Made by a program: the position numbers and the translations under genes
In this document: positions 19,467-28,783 of the stretch, in pieces
Layout of the letters: each line of letters begins with the position of its first letter
Position numbering within the stretch: the stretch's first letter is position 1
The notes under the pieces: model-generated
The model's input: the letters and a program-made list of their open reading frames with translations, nothing else
What the model was told of the DNA's origin: nothing
Database searches by the model: none
Source of the DNA: CADEEN01 sp963816315
Lineage (GTDB): Bacteria; Pseudomonadota; Gammaproteobacteria; Burkholderiales; Burkholderiaceae_C
DNA: 64,000 bases
NCBI GenBank assembly: GCA_963816315.1
Contig: CAWFJZ010000020.1
Location: 124,001 to 188,000, forward strand
Direction: 5' to 3'

Positions 19467-19565
19467 ATGAGACGACAGGATCGCTCCAAGCTGATCGCGG
19501 TGGCCACCACGCTGGCACTCGCAGCGCTGGCGTGGGTGCTCGCGACCTGGCGCAACTCGCCCTGA
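19467..19565 (+). CDS. Small single-pass membrane protein, 32 residues
   Basis: An ATG two bases after the stop of the ferric-reductase-like gene opens a 32-residue frame, MRRQDRSKLIAVATTLALAA..., ending NSP. It has a positively charged N-terminus and one hydrophobic segment of about 17 residues, so it looks like a small inner-membrane protein facing the cytoplasm with its N-terminus. Tight spacing suggests translational coupling and a possible accessory role for the reductase. No family is recognised, and such a short frame could be chance. Confidence 0.4.
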   Translation: MRRQDRSKLIAVATTLALAALAWVLATWRNSP

Positions 19566-19679
19566 GCGACAGGCGCCCAGCCTGAATTGCACCCTTGTCA
19601 CGGCGCTGAAAGAAGCGCCGAATACGCTCTTGCCGCAAGCACGCGGCATCCCGCCGCACCACAACGACAAGGAGACCAC

Positions 19680-20945
19680 GTGAAGACCCTCGCCTCATGG
19701 ACCTTCGGCGCGCTGGCCAGCGCCGCCCTGCTCTGCGCTCTGCCCGTTCCGGGCCACGCCCACGACCGCGGTGCACGCGACGGCCAGCGCCCGCTCGTCA
19801 TCGGCCACCGCGGCACCGCCGGCCACCTGCCCGAGCACACGCTGGAAGGCTATGCGCTGGCGATCGAGCTCGGCGCCGACTACATCGAGCCCGACCTCGT
19901 GGCGACGAAGGACGGCGTGCTGATCGCGCGCCACGAGCCGAACATGATCGCCACCACCAACGTCAAGGATCTGCCGCAGTTCGCCGGTCGCAAGCGCAAG
20001 GCGGTGGTCGATGGTGTCGAGGAGGAAGGTTTCTTCGCCAGCGACTTCACGCTCGCCGAGATCAAGACCTTGCGCGCCGTGCAGGCCGCTGGCGAACGCG
20101 ACCAGGGCTTCAACGGCCGCTTCATGATCCCGACGCTCGACGAGGTCATCCACCTGGCCAAGCGCAAGAGCGCCGACGAGGGCCGCTCGATCGGCATCTA
20201 CCCCGAGACCAAGCACCCCACCTACCACCAGAACCTCGGCTTGGCACTCGAAGACCGCTTGCTCGCCGTGCTGCAACGCCACGGCTGGAACCACCGCAGC
20301 GCGCCGGTGTTCATCCAGAGCTTCGAGCAGGCCAACCTGAAGTACCTGCGCAGCAAGACTTCGCTGCGGCTGGTGCAGCTCGTCGATGCCGATGACGTGG
20401 CGCCCGACGGCACGATCACCTATGCCGCGCCGTTCGACCGCCCCTACGACTGGGCCGTCGCCGGCCGCGCGGGCACCTTCGGCGACCTGCTCACGCCGGC
20501 GGGCCTGGCCGAAGTGCGCACCTATGCCGACGGCATCGGGCCGTGGAAGCCGTACCTGATCAGCGCCGCATGCCTGAAGGTCGAAGCCGGCAAATGCGCC
20601 GATGCCAACGGCGACGGCCTGGTCAACGACGCCGACCGCAAGCTGCTGCCGGCCAGCGCCGTCATCGCCAACGCGCACGCCCAAGGCCTGCTCGTGCACC
20701 CCTACACGTTCCGCAACGAGCAGCGCCGCCTGGCCAGCGACTACAAGGGCAACCCGGTCAACGAGTACCTGGCGTTCTACGACGCCGGCGTCGATGGCCT
20801 GTTCTCCGACTTCGCCGACAGCGCCGTCGTCGCCCGCTCGCTGTGGGTGTTGAAGAACGATCCGGATGCCGCGAAGTGCCTGGTGCAAGGCAGGCACGGC
20901 CGCCACGGCGCGTGCAAAGGGTTGCGCTGGTTGAACGCAAACTGA
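19680..20945 (+). CDS. Secreted glycerophosphodiester phosphodiesterase with EF-hand-like loop
   Basis: 421 residues including a signal peptide (VKTLASWTFGALASAALLCA, cleavage near GHA-HD). Hydrolyses glycerophosphodiesters to glycerol-3-phosphate and an alcohol in the periplasm. The GDPD TIM-barrel signature is complete: VIGHRGTAGHLPEHTLEGYA, the metal ligands in DYIEPDLVATKDGVLIARHE, YPETKHP, and VFIQSFEQANLKYL. A DANGDGLVNDADRK loop near residues 308-321 matches an EF-hand calcium site and sits in an insertion before the last strands. The start is GTG 19680 with AAGGAG five bases before it. It resembles GlpQ, but no glpT is nearby, so no symbol is assigned. Confidence 0.9.
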   Translation: MKTLASWTFGALASAALLCALPVPGHAHDRGARDGQRPLVIGHRGTAGHLPEHTLEGYALAIELGADYIEPDLVATKDGVLIARHEPNMIATTNVKDLPQFAGRKRKAVVDGVEEEGFFASDFTLAEIKTLRAVQAAGERDQGFNGRFMIPTLDEVIHLAKRKSADEGRSIGIYPETKHPTYHQNLGLALEDRLLAVLQRHGWNHRSAPVFIQSFEQANLKYLRSKTSLRLVQLVDADDVAPDGTITYAAPFDRPYDWAVAGRAGTFGDLLTPAGLAEVRTYADGIGPWKPYLISAACLKVEAGKCADANGDGLVNDADRKLLPASAVIANAHAQGLLVHPYTFRNEQRRLASDYKGNPVNEYLAFYDAGVDGLFSDFADSAVVARSLWVLKNDPDAAKCLVQGRHGRHGACKGLRWLNAN

Positions 20946-20966
20946 GCGCGAACTCAACGTGGCCGG

Positions 20967-22040
20967 CTACAACACCTCGATCTGCGCCTCGATCGGGAAG
21001 TGGTCGCTAAAGCCTTTCTTCGTTTGCTTGTCGAAGGCCACCGGCCGCTTTTTCTTTGCGCTGGCCATCGGCGGCGCTTCGAAGACGCGCACGGTGTCCA
21101 GCAGCATCTTCAGTCCTGAATGGCCGAGCAGCAGCCCGCGCGAGACGATGAACTGGTCGAGCAGGTTGAAGGTGTTGACGCCCGGTCCGTAGTGCAGGCT
21201 GCCGCGGTCGGACATGCCGGCCAGCGGCCACATGCAGTTGAACAGATAGGCTTTCAGTTCGAGGTAGTCGCGCACGGTGGGTGTGTTCTTGCGCGGCGGC
21301 TTGGCGTTGGCGCCCGCCTTCCTGATCACCTCTTCGATGTGGTCGAGGTCCTTCGCGGCGAGCAGGTAATCGACAACGCTGCGGCTGTAGGGCTCGTCGT
21401 TGAAGTCGCCCATCAGCAGCACGTTGGCGTTGAAGCGCGTGTTGAGGTCCTGCAATGTCTGCGCGCTGTCGGGCATGGCCACGTACTCCTCGTGCTTGAA
21501 CTTCAGCACGTCGCGGGCGAGCAAGGCGCAGTTCTCGGCCACGGCGATGCGCAGCGGCTCGGTCTCGAACTGCCCACGCGAGCGCGAAGGCCAGTGGTTG
21601 ACGAAGCAGTGCAGCCGCGCGCCGTTGCTCTTCACCTTGAGCGGCACCTCGAAGACATCGCGCGTCGGGAAGCGGAAGTGGATGTTGTGGCCCACCGGCT
21701 CGCCGTCGAGGGCGAACACCTTGTTCGAATAGACCAGCGAGGTGTCGATGCCGCGGATGTCGGGACTGTTCTTGTGCGCGACGACGAGGTTGGGCAAGCC
21801 GGTGCGCACCACCAGCTCGTCGAGCAGCTCCTTATTCTCGACCTCGCAAATGCCCAGCAGATCGGGCCCCTGACCACCATGCATCAGCTTGATGATCTCG
21901 GCCAGGTTGGTCAGCTTGTTGTCCAGCGCCTCGGCGTCCCAGCCGTTCTCCGGCGTGAACTCGAGATCCGCGGCGATGTCCGAGACGTCGATGTCGAACA
22001 GGTTCTGCAAATTCCAGCTGGCGATGTTGATCTGCGGCAT
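20967..22040 (-). CDS. Endonuclease/exonuclease/phosphatase family protein
   Basis: 357-residue soluble protein of the DNase I/exonuclease III/phosphatase fold. Motifs: IASWNLQNLFD at the N-terminus (metal-binding Asn), LLGICEVENKELL with the catalytic Glu, HCFVNHWPSRSRG with the catalytic His, NVLLMGDFNDEPYSRSVVDY, and FSDHFPIEAQIEVL at the C-terminus. All catalytic residues are present. It has no signal peptide, so it acts in the cytoplasm; the substrate is not predictable, as relatives act on nucleic acids, phospholipids or phosphoinositides. ATG 22040 has GGAG eight bases upstream. It is convergent with the glycerophosphodiesterase gene, with 21 bases between their stops. Confidence 0.88.
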   Translation of the reverse strand: MPQINIASWNLQNLFDIDVSDIAADLEFTPENGWDAEALDNKLTNLAEIIKLMHGGQGPDLLGICEVENKELLDELVVRTGLPNLVVAHKNSPDIRGIDTSLVYSNKVFALDGEPVGHNIHFRFPTRDVFEVPLKVKSNGARLHCFVNHWPSRSRGQFETEPLRIAVAENCALLARDVLKFKHEEYVAMPDSAQTLQDLNTRFNANVLLMGDFNDEPYSRSVVDYLLAAKDLDHIEEVIRKAGANAKPPRKNTPTVRDYLELKAYLFNCMWPLAGMSDRGSLHYGPGVNTFNLLDQFIVSRGLLLGHSGLKMLLDTVRVFEAPPMASAKKKRPVAFDKQTKKGFSDHFPIEAQIEVL

Positions 22041-22165
22041 GGTTCGACTCCTGACTGTTCGATGCGCTCGTCTCGAAGACCGCTTGTAGGCGCGCAACTG
22101 CCGATACGAAACCCCTAACGCTGAATCATTGCAACGCCAGGTGACGCCTTGGCGACAATGCGGCC

Positions 22166-23395
22166 ATGCCCATAGCACACGCCCCCGACTCGCGCCACGC
22201 CTGGCAGCGCCTGGCCATCGTGCTGGCGCTGATGACGATCGGCAGCGGCGCGATGTACGTCATCGCCGTCGTGCTGCCCGCGGTGCAGGCCGAGTTCGGC
22301 GTGGCGCGCGCCGACGCCTCGCTGCCGTACACGCTGATGATGGTCGGCTTCGGCCTCGGCGGCATCGCCATGGGCAAGCTGGCCGATCGCTTCGGCGTGA
22401 TGTGGGTCGTGCTGCTCGGCGCCGTCGGCCTGGCCGCCGGTTTCATCGTCGCCGGCATGTCGGGCAGCCTGATGATGTTCGCGCTCGTGCACGGCGTGCT
22501 GCTCGGCGCCTGCGGCAGCGCGGCCACGTTCGCGCCGCTGGTGGCCGACACCTCGCTGTGGTTCGTCAGGCGGCGCGGCATCGCCGTGGCCATCTGTGCC
22601 AGCGGCAACTACGCCGCCGGCGCGATCTGGCCGCCGATCGTGCAGCACTTCGTCGAAAGCGTCGGCTGGCGCAGCACCTACATCGGCCTCGGCGTGTTCT
22701 GCGCGCTGACGATGCCGCTGCTGGCGCTGGGCCTGCGCGCGCGGCCGCCAGCGGCGGTGGCATCGTCGTCATCGGCGAGTGCTGCCACCTCGAACCGTCC
22801 GTTCGGTCTGTCGCTGCCGCAAGCGCAAACGCTGCTGTGCATCGCCGGCGTGGCCTGCTGCGTGGCGATGTCGATGCCGCAGGTGCACATCGTCGCCTAC
22901 TGCGGCGACCTCGGCTACGGCGCGGCGCGCGGCGCAGAGATGCTGAGCCTGATGCTGGCCTGCGGCATCGTCAGCCGATTGGTCAGCGGCGCCATCTGCG
23001 ACCGCATCGGCGGTCTGCGCACACTCTTGCTCGGCTCGGTGCTGCAAGGCCTGGCGCTGCTGCTGTTCATTCCCTTCGACGGCCTGGTCTCGCTCTACAT
23101 CATCTCGGCGCTGTTCGGCCTCTTTCAGGGCGGCATCGTGCCGAGCTACGCCATCATCGTGCGCGAGCATTTCCCCGCGGCCGAAGCCGGCGCGCGCGTC
23201 GGCACCGTGCTCATGGCCACGCTGTTCGGCATGGCCCTGGGCGGCTGGATGTCGGGCAAGGTCTTCGACCTGACGGGCTCATACCACGCGGCGTTCCTCA
23301 ACGGCATCGGCTGGAACCTGCTGAACCTGACGATCGTGGTGTTTCTGCTGACCCGGGTGCGCCGCCGCGCTGCCGCCGCCCCCGCAGCCGCTTGA
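22166..23395 (+). CDS. MFS transporter
   Basis: 409 residues, 12 predicted transmembrane helices. The loop 2-3 signature is GGIAMGKLADRFGVMWVVLL, and the second-half equivalent is SGAICDRIGGLRTLLLGSV. A linker rich in Ala and Ser (AVASSSSASAATSNR) joins the halves. The architecture resembles oxalate/formate antiporter-like or monocarboxylate-type MFS members in Burkholderiales, but the substrate cannot be told. Start ATG 22166, divergent from the endonuclease-family gene across 125 bases. Confidence 0.85.
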   Translation: MPIAHAPDSRHAWQRLAIVLALMTIGSGAMYVIAVVLPAVQAEFGVARADASLPYTLMMVGFGLGGIAMGKLADRFGVMWVVLLGAVGLAAGFIVAGMSGSLMMFALVHGVLLGACGSAATFAPLVADTSLWFVRRRGIAVAICASGNYAAGAIWPPIVQHFVESVGWRSTYIGLGVFCALTMPLLALGLRARPPAAVASSSSASAATSNRPFGLSLPQAQTLLCIAGVACCVAMSMPQVHIVAYCGDLGYGAARGAEMLSLMLACGIVSRLVSGAICDRIGGLRTLLLGSVLQGLALLLFIPFDGLVSLYIISALFGLFQGGIVPSYAIIVREHFPAAEAGARVGTVLMATLFGMALGGWMSGKVFDLTGSYHAAFLNGIGWNLLNLTIVVFLLTRVRRRAAAAPAAA

Positions 23396-23466
23396 CGCGC
23401 ACGAGCGCGGCCGGTTTTTTAAGGCGCGCTCATTCGGGCTACGATCGGCCGCAAGGAGACACCGCC

Positions 23467-24030
23467 ATGGGAAGCCCGCTGCCGAAGATGAGTCTGGACG
23501 CGTTCCTCGACTGGGAGAACGCACAGGACGAAAAGCACGAGTTCGTGCGCGGCGAAGTGGTCGCGATGGTGGGCGGGCGGCGCGTGCACGGCCTCGTCCT
23601 CGGCAATGCCTTCGCCTCGCTCAAGCAGCAATTGCGCGGCACGCCCTGCCGCGTGTTCGCCGACTCGATGAAGCTGCAGATCGGCCAGGACATCTTCTAC
23701 CCCAACGTCTTCGTTACCTGCGACCCCGGTGACCTGCGCACCGAGCAGATCTTCCGCGCGCCGAAGTTGATCGTCGAGGTGCTCTCGCCTTCGACCGAGG
23801 GCTACGACCGCGGCCTGAAGTTCTCGCTCTACCGAGCGCTGCCGAGCCTGGCCGAGTACCTGCTCGTGCACCCGGACACACGCGAAGCGAGCCTCTTTCG
23901 CCGCGGCGCGGAAGGTCTGTTCACGCTGCACGATTTCAACAATGCAGCGCGCATCGAACTCACATCGGTTGGTTGCACGCTCGACCGTGAAGAGCTGTTT
24001 GAAGGGATCGAAGCCGAGCCGCAGGCGTAA
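23467..24030 (+). CDS. Uma2 family (PD-(D/E)XK-like) protein with altered PD motif
   Basis: 187 residues. Typical Uma2 order: MSLDAFLDWENAQDEKHEFV with an early Glu, RVHGLVLGNAFASLKQQLRG, then YPNVFVTCDPGDLRTEQIFR, KLIVEVLSPSTEGYDRGLKF, YRALPSLAEYLLVHPDTREA. In most family members the block before the core strand reads YPDV, the Asp being the proposed metal ligand; here it is Asn (about residue 80, codon AAC), so nuclease activity may be lost or altered. The downstream Glu (IVEVLSP) is present. Start ATG 23467 has GGAG seven bases upstream. Biological role of Uma2 proteins is largely unknown. Confidence 0.85.
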   Translation: MGSPLPKMSLDAFLDWENAQDEKHEFVRGEVVAMVGGRRVHGLVLGNAFASLKQQLRGTPCRVFADSMKLQIGQDIFYPNVFVTCDPGDLRTEQIFRAPKLIVEVLSPSTEGYDRGLKFSLYRALPSLAEYLLVHPDTREASLFRRGAEGLFTLHDFNNAARIELTSVGCTLDREELFEGIEAEPQA

Positions 24031-24039
24031 GCCAGCCGC

Positions 24040-25911
24040 TCACTCCACCGCCACCACGGTTTCGAACAGATAGCCCGCCAAGATGTTCTCGACGTCGGGC
24101 ACCTTCGCCTGCGCCGCCCGCGGCACGACGACGCTGACCCGCAGCCCGCGCCGCCCGCCGTCGCTGGCCTGCACTTGCGCATCGGCCACACCGCATTGCT
24201 CGCGCACCACGCGCGCCACCAGCCGCGCCGCCGCATCGCAGCGCAATGGCGGCTTGTAGATCTTGCCCACCAACGTCAGCGGAATGGCCTCGACGATGTG
24301 GATCTGCTTCGGCCACGCCGGCCGCTCGCCGATCGTGCGTTGCGCATGCTCATGCAGTTCGTCCTCGCTGACGCTGACGCCGGGCTTGAGCGCCACGTAG
24401 CACACGGGCAGTTCGCCGGCATAGGCGTCGGGCATGCCCACCGCGGCGGCCAGCGCCACCGCGGGGTGCGCGGCCAGCGCGTTCTCGATCATCAGCGGGT
24501 CGATGTTGTGGCCGCTGCGGATGATGAGGTCCTTGGCGCGGCCGGCGATGTAGAGGCGGCCCTCGTCGTCGGTGTAGCCGAGGTCGCCGCTGTCGAGCAC
24601 GCCACCTTCGATAACGCCCGTGTCATGCGCCGGGTCGAGGTAGCCCGGCGACACATGCGGGCCGCGCACCGTGATAACGCCGATCTCGTGCGGCGCGCAT
24701 GCTGTGCCGGGGCAGCCGTCGGCGCCCGGCTTGCACACCACCACTTGCGTGTACGGCAACGCCCAGCCGACCGAGCCAACACCACTGTCAGCGCCGTCGT
24801 CGCCCGGCGTGTGCATGGCGATCAAGCCCGAGGCTTCGGTCATGCCATAAACCTCGTTCAACGCATGGCCCGTGACCTCGCGAAAGCGCGCGCCGACGGC
24901 CGCCGGCAGCGACGCCGCGCCGGTGAAGCCGACGCGGATGCCGCTCAGATCGGCGCCTTGCAGCGGCACGTCGAGCACGGCGCCGATCGACGTCGGCACC
25001 GCACCGACACGCGTGGCGCGGTACTGCGCGACCAGTCGCCAGAAACCTTGCACCATCGCCGGGTTGCGCAAGCCGGCGGGCGACATGATGAGCAGCCCGG
25101 CGCCGGCGAGAAAGACCGAGAGCGCGCCGGAGATCGTGCCGCCGACGTGGAACAGCGGCAGCGTGCCGGTCGAGGTGTCGGCGGCCGTCAGCCCGCCCAT
25201 CAGCACGCCGCCCAGCGCGGCGACGAGTTGGCCGCGGTGCGTGTGCGCGACGAGCTTGGGCGTGCCGGTGGTGCCTCCGGTGTGGAAGTACGCGGCGATG
25301 TCGTCGTCGCGGCCGGGCTGGCCGAAGACCAGGCGGTCGTCGGGCTGCGCCGTCAGCGCGGCATGGAAGTCGAGCACGCCGCCTTCGAGCGGCGTGCCCG
25401 GTGGCGCCACGCGCAGCAACGTCAAGCCGGGCAGGCGCTCGCGCAGCGCCAAGGCCTTCGGCCAGATGTCCTGCACGGGATGCGGCCCCGAGGCCACCAG
25501 GATGCGCGCGCCGCAGGCTTCGAGCAAGGCGGCGATCGGCTCGGGCTGCAGCAGAAAGTTGATCGGCACCGCCACACCCGCGGTCTCGGCGCCCCACAGC
25601 GTGGCGTGCGTCTCGACCAGACTCGGCAGCATGTAGGCGACAGTGGGGCGCGGGCCGGCGAGCGTGGCAAACAGGTTGGCCGCGCGCCGCACCAGGCCGA
25701 GCAGCTCGCGGTAGTTGACGCGGCGCGGCTGCTCGTCGGGCTCGCCGGTCATCAGCATCGTCAGCGCGACGCGGTCCGGATCGCGCTGCGCCGCGCTGAC
25801 GAAAACGTCAAGCACACTGCGCTCGGGCAGGCGTTGCTGGAGCGTCATCTCGGCCTCGATGCGCGCGATGTCGGCGCGGCTGCGGACGCTGATCTGCGAC
25901 AGAACCGCCAT
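24040..25911 (-). CDS. Acyl-CoA synthetase (AMP-binding enzyme)
   Basis: 623 residues of the ANL superfamily, activating a carboxylic acid as acyl-AMP and then as CoA thioester. The P-loop-like motif is AYFHTGGTTGTPKLVAHTHR; A5 is NEVYGMTEASGLIAMHTP, A7 DSGDLGYTDDEGRLYIAGRA, followed by KDLIIRSGHNIDPLMIENAL and the catalytic Lys in LVGKIYKPPLR. The C-terminal extension after that Lys, about 70 residues, is longer than usual. ATG 25911 is preceded by GGGAGAA. It is divergent from a DHA2-type transporter gene. Acyl specificity is not predictable; medium- or long-chain acids are possible. Confidence 0.88.
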   Translation of the reverse strand: MAVLSQISVRSRADIARIEAEMTLQQRLPERSVLDVFVSAAQRDPDRVALTMLMTGEPDEQPRRVNYRELLGLVRRAANLFATLAGPRPTVAYMLPSLVETHATLWGAETAGVAVPINFLLQPEPIAALLEACGARILVASGPHPVQDIWPKALALRERLPGLTLLRVAPPGTPLEGGVLDFHAALTAQPDDRLVFGQPGRDDDIAAYFHTGGTTGTPKLVAHTHRGQLVAALGGVLMGGLTAADTSTGTLPLFHVGGTISGALSVFLAGAGLLIMSPAGLRNPAMVQGFWRLVAQYRATRVGAVPTSIGAVLDVPLQGADLSGIRVGFTGAASLPAAVGARFREVTGHALNEVYGMTEASGLIAMHTPGDDGADSGVGSVGWALPYTQVVVCKPGADGCPGTACAPHEIGVITVRGPHVSPGYLDPAHDTGVIEGGVLDSGDLGYTDDEGRLYIAGRAKDLIIRSGHNIDPLMIENALAAHPAVALAAAVGMPDAYAGELPVCYVALKPGVSVSEDELHEHAQRTIGERPAWPKQIHIVEAIPLTLVGKIYKPPLRCDAAARLVARVVREQCGVADAQVQASDGGRRGLRVSVVVPRAAQAKVPDVENILAGYLFETVVAVE

Positions 25912-26005
25912 CGCTGTTCTCCCAGGACGATGCGCCAAGGCTGATCTTAGAGCGCAGACGTCCCTTCGCGCGGATCGACTCGCGTTGCGAGGTACAACGC
26001 GGGCC

Positions 26006-27629
26006 ATGCTGAGCACCGCCGTCAGAGGCCCCTGCGACGAAGCTGCCATCCGTCACGGCGCTCCGGCCACACCCTGCGCCGCTTCGGCCAAACGCTGGGT
26101 GCTGATCGCCGCGATCATCGGTTCCAGCATGGCGTTCATCGACGGCACCGTCGTCAACGTGGCGCTGCCGGCCATCCAACGCGACCTGCACGCCAGCGTG
26201 TTCGAAGCGCAATGGGTCGTCGAGTCGTACGCGCTGTTTCTCGCGGCGCTGCTGCTGGTCGGCGGTTCGTTGGGCGACCGCTTCGGACGGCGTCGCGTCT
26301 TCGCCATCGGCGTGGCGATCTTCGGCCTGGCGTCGCTGGCCTGCGCGGCGTCCGGCGACGTGCAGCAGTTGATCGCCGCACGCGCGGTGCAGGGTGTCGG
26401 CGCAGCGCTGCTGGTGCCGGGCAGCCTGGCGCTGATCAGCGCGACCTTTGCCGAAGGCGAGCGCGGCCGCGCCATCGGCACCTGGTCGGGTTTCAGCGGC
26501 ATCACCGCGGCGCTCGGCCCAGTGCTCGGCGGCTATCTGGTGGACCACGGGTCTTGGGCCTGGGCGTTTCTGATCAACCTGCCGCTCGCGCTCGCCGTGC
26601 TGGCCATCACCTGGACGCATGTGCCCGAGAGTCGCAACCCCCAGGCGCCGCGGTCGCTCGACCTGCATGGCGCGCTGCTGGTCACGCTCGGCCTGGGTGG
26701 TGTGGTCTATGCCTTCATCGAAGCGCCGACGCAGCACTGGGATTCACCGCCGGTGCTGCTGGCGCTGCTCGGCGGTATCGCAGCGCTGCTCGGCTTCGTC
26801 GTCGTCGAGTGGCGCAGCGCCGCGCCGATGCTGCCGCTGGCGCTGTTTCGCAAGCGCAACTTCGCCGGCGCCAACCTGCTGACGCTGTGGCTCTACGCCG
26901 CGCTCGGCGGCGGCTTGTTCTTCCTGCCGCTGAACCTGATCCAGGTCCAGGGCTACTCGGCCACCGCGGCCGGCGCAGCGCTGCTGCCTTTCATCCTCAT
27001 CATGTTCGTGCTCTCGCGCTGGGCCGGGCGGCTGGTGGACACGGTGGGGCCGCGGCTGCCGCTGGTGATCGGACCGCTGATCGCGGCTGCGGGTTTCGCG
27101 CTGCTGGCCCTGCCTTCGACCGGCGGCAGCTACTGGCGCAATGTCCTGCCCGGCATCGTCGTGCTCGGCCTGGGCATGACGGTGACGGTGGCGCCGCTGA
27201 CGACGACGGTGATGAACGCCGTCGGGCCCGATGCGGCCGGCACCGCGTCGGGCGTCAACAACGCGGTGTCGCGCGTGGCTGCGCTGCTGGCGATTGCGAT
27301 CTTCGGCGGCGTGATGGCGTGGGCGTTTCAGGGCGCGCTCGACGAGGCACTGCAAGCCGCCAAGCTGCCCGATGAACTTGTCCAACAGGTGCAGGCTCAA
27401 CGCAGCCGACTGGCTGCTGTCGAGTTGCCGAGCGGCATCGACGCCTCCCATGCCGCCGTCATCCGCGGCGCCGTGGCCGATCGCCTTCGTCAACGGGTTT
27501 CGCTGGATCATGGGCATCAGCGCCGCGCTCGCCGTTGCCAGTGCGTTGGCTGCGGCGCTGTTGATCTCGGGTCCACCGCGGCCGATGTCTTCAGGCCAGC
27601 GCCGGGCCGCTCCCAAGCGTCCGGCCTGA
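26006..27629 (+). CDS. MFS transporter, DHA2 (EmrB/QacA-like) drug exporter, one frameshift
   Basis: 540 residues after removing one extra base near 27482; predicted 14 transmembrane helices. Signature blocks: SMAFIDGTVVNVALPAIQRD (helix 1, typical of DHA2), GGSLGDRFGRRRVFAIGV (loop 2-3), and motif C-like ITAALGPVLGGYLVDHGSWA. The last helix, FRWIMGISAALAVASALAAA, is read in the shifted frame and ends at 27629. The ATG 26006 is one of several possible, since the N-terminal 30 residues are poorly conserved. It would export drugs or organic solutes using the proton gradient. Confidence 0.87.
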
Positions 27630-27631
27630 AC

Positions 27632-27662
27632 CTCCCCTCGGGGGAGTGCTCGCGCAGCGAGC
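27632..27662. repeat. Double hairpin in convergent intergenic region
   Basis: Two adjacent perfect hairpins lie between the stops of the DHA2 transporter (27629) and the WYL regulator (27675): CTCCCC-TCG-GGGGAG at 27632-27646, and GCTCGC-GCA-GCGAGC at 27648-27662. There is no T run, so a Rho-independent terminator is not clear. The shape fits the dispersed GC-rich repeat elements found between convergent genes in Comamonadaceae-like genomes, and it could limit read-through in both directions. Confidence 0.55.
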
Positions 27663-27674
27663 GAGGGGCCGTCA

Positions 27675-28655
27675 TCACGCATAGCGCGCGGCAGCCCGTT
27701 CGAGGCTGCCCTTCACCGCCGCCGCCAGCGCCGCCGGCTGCGTCACCCTCACCTGCTCGCCGTGGCGCAGGATGTCCATCGCCAGCTCGGTCGCATCGGT
27801 GTAGGGCAGGCGCAGCGCCAGCGATCCATCGCCATGCAGCTTGGCCTCCTGCTGCGGATGCCACTGCTCGTGGCGCACCCACTGCGCTGCTTCGGGCGTG
27901 AACTCGAGCGTTGCCCACTGCACCTTGCCGCCGGAAAACGCGCCGTAGCCGGCGTCGAGTTCGGCCTCGATGGTCTTGATGGCGACGTCCTTGGCGCGCT
28001 GCTCCACCAGGTCGGCCTCGCGGATGGCGTCGAGTGCAAAGCGGCGCAGGCTGTCGCTGGCGTGGCACCAGGCGTCGAGGTACCAGGTGTTGCGCCAATG
28101 AACCAGGCGCTGCGGACTGACGGTGCGCTCGGTCATTTCGCGGCGGCTGCGCACCCAGTAGTGCAGGTGCACGCGCAGCCGGCGCGAGAGCGCGCCGCCG
28201 ATGACTTCGAAGTGCTTCGGCGCCACCGGACGCCGCGCGGCGGACAGGACCTTGACGCGCTTGACCATCTCGCGCGACTCGGCGTCGTTCGCACCGAGCA
28301 TGCCGTGCAGCTTGTCGAGCAGCGGCTGCAGGTGGCGCGCCAGCACACCGCCTTCGTCCAGGCCTTCGATCAACTGGTGCATCGTCAGCAGCGCGTGGAT
28401 CTCGCGCTCGGAAAACCACAGGCCGGGCAGCTCATGTTTGACGTCCCGGCGGTCACGCGACGCTGCTTCGAAACGGTAGCCGTTGCTGTCGCGGTCATAG
28501 ACGATCGGCGCATCGAGCCGCTCGCGCAGGTATTCCAGGTCGCGCTTGAGCGTGGCGCGCGAGACGCCCAGTTCATCCATCAGATCGGCAAAGGAGACGC
28601 TGCCGCGGTTGCGGATCAGCAGCTCGATCTTGTAGAAGCGCTCGGTTTTTGCCAT
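27675..28655 (-). CDS. YafY/PafC-like transcriptional regulator with HTH and WYL domains
   Basis: 326 residues. N-terminal winged helix-turn-helix of the HTH_11/DeoR type (KIELLIRNRGSVSFADLMDE, LGVSRATLKRDLEYL) followed by a WYL ligand-sensing domain (RVHLHYWVRSRREM, RLVHWRNTWYLDAWCHASDS) and a C-terminal WCX extension (AAQWVRHEQWHPQQEAKLHG). WYL regulators respond to nucleic acids or nucleotides in several DNA-damage and defence settings; the ligand here is unknown. Divergent from a gene of unknown function at 28784, with a palindromic region between them that is a likely operator. Confidence 0.88.
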   Translation of the reverse strand: MAKTERFYKIELLIRNRGSVSFADLMDELGVSRATLKRDLEYLRERLDAPIVYDRDSNGYRFEAASRDRRDVKHELPGLWFSEREIHALLTMHQLIEGLDEGGVLARHLQPLLDKLHGMLGANDAESREMVKRVKVLSAARRPVAPKHFEVIGGALSRRLRVHLHYWVRSRREMTERTVSPQRLVHWRNTWYLDAWCHASDSLRRFALDAIREADLVEQRAKDVAIKTIEAELDAGYGAFSGGKVQWATLEFTPEAAQWVRHEQWHPQQEAKLHGDGSLALRLPYTDATELAMDILRHGEQVRVTQPAALAAAVKGSLERAAARYA

Positions 28656-28671
28656 GGGACTAGCTCAAATA

Positions 28672-28725
28672 GTGAGCCACCATGTTAACAAGTCGGGATT
28701 GGCTGGCTCACCCCATGAGCCAGCC
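28672..28725. promoter_or_regulatory. Candidate operator between the WYL regulator and a divergent unknown gene
   Basis: Three copies of TGAGCCA or its complement occur in 54 bases: GTGAGCCA at 28672-28679, TGGCTCAC at 28704-28711, and TGAGCCAGCC at 28716-28725. The last two form a perfect 10-base inverted repeat (28701-28710 and 28716-28725) with loop CCCCA. The first and second also pair as an 8-base inverted repeat 24 bases apart. The position, 17 bases upstream of the regulator ATG and about 60 bases from the divergent ATG, suggests binding by the WYL protein and autoregulation. Confidence 0.6.
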
Positions 28726-28783
28726 AGCGGCGAAGCTGGCAGCGCCGGAGCCGTTCCGGTGCTGCCGGACGAAAGACGCCGCC

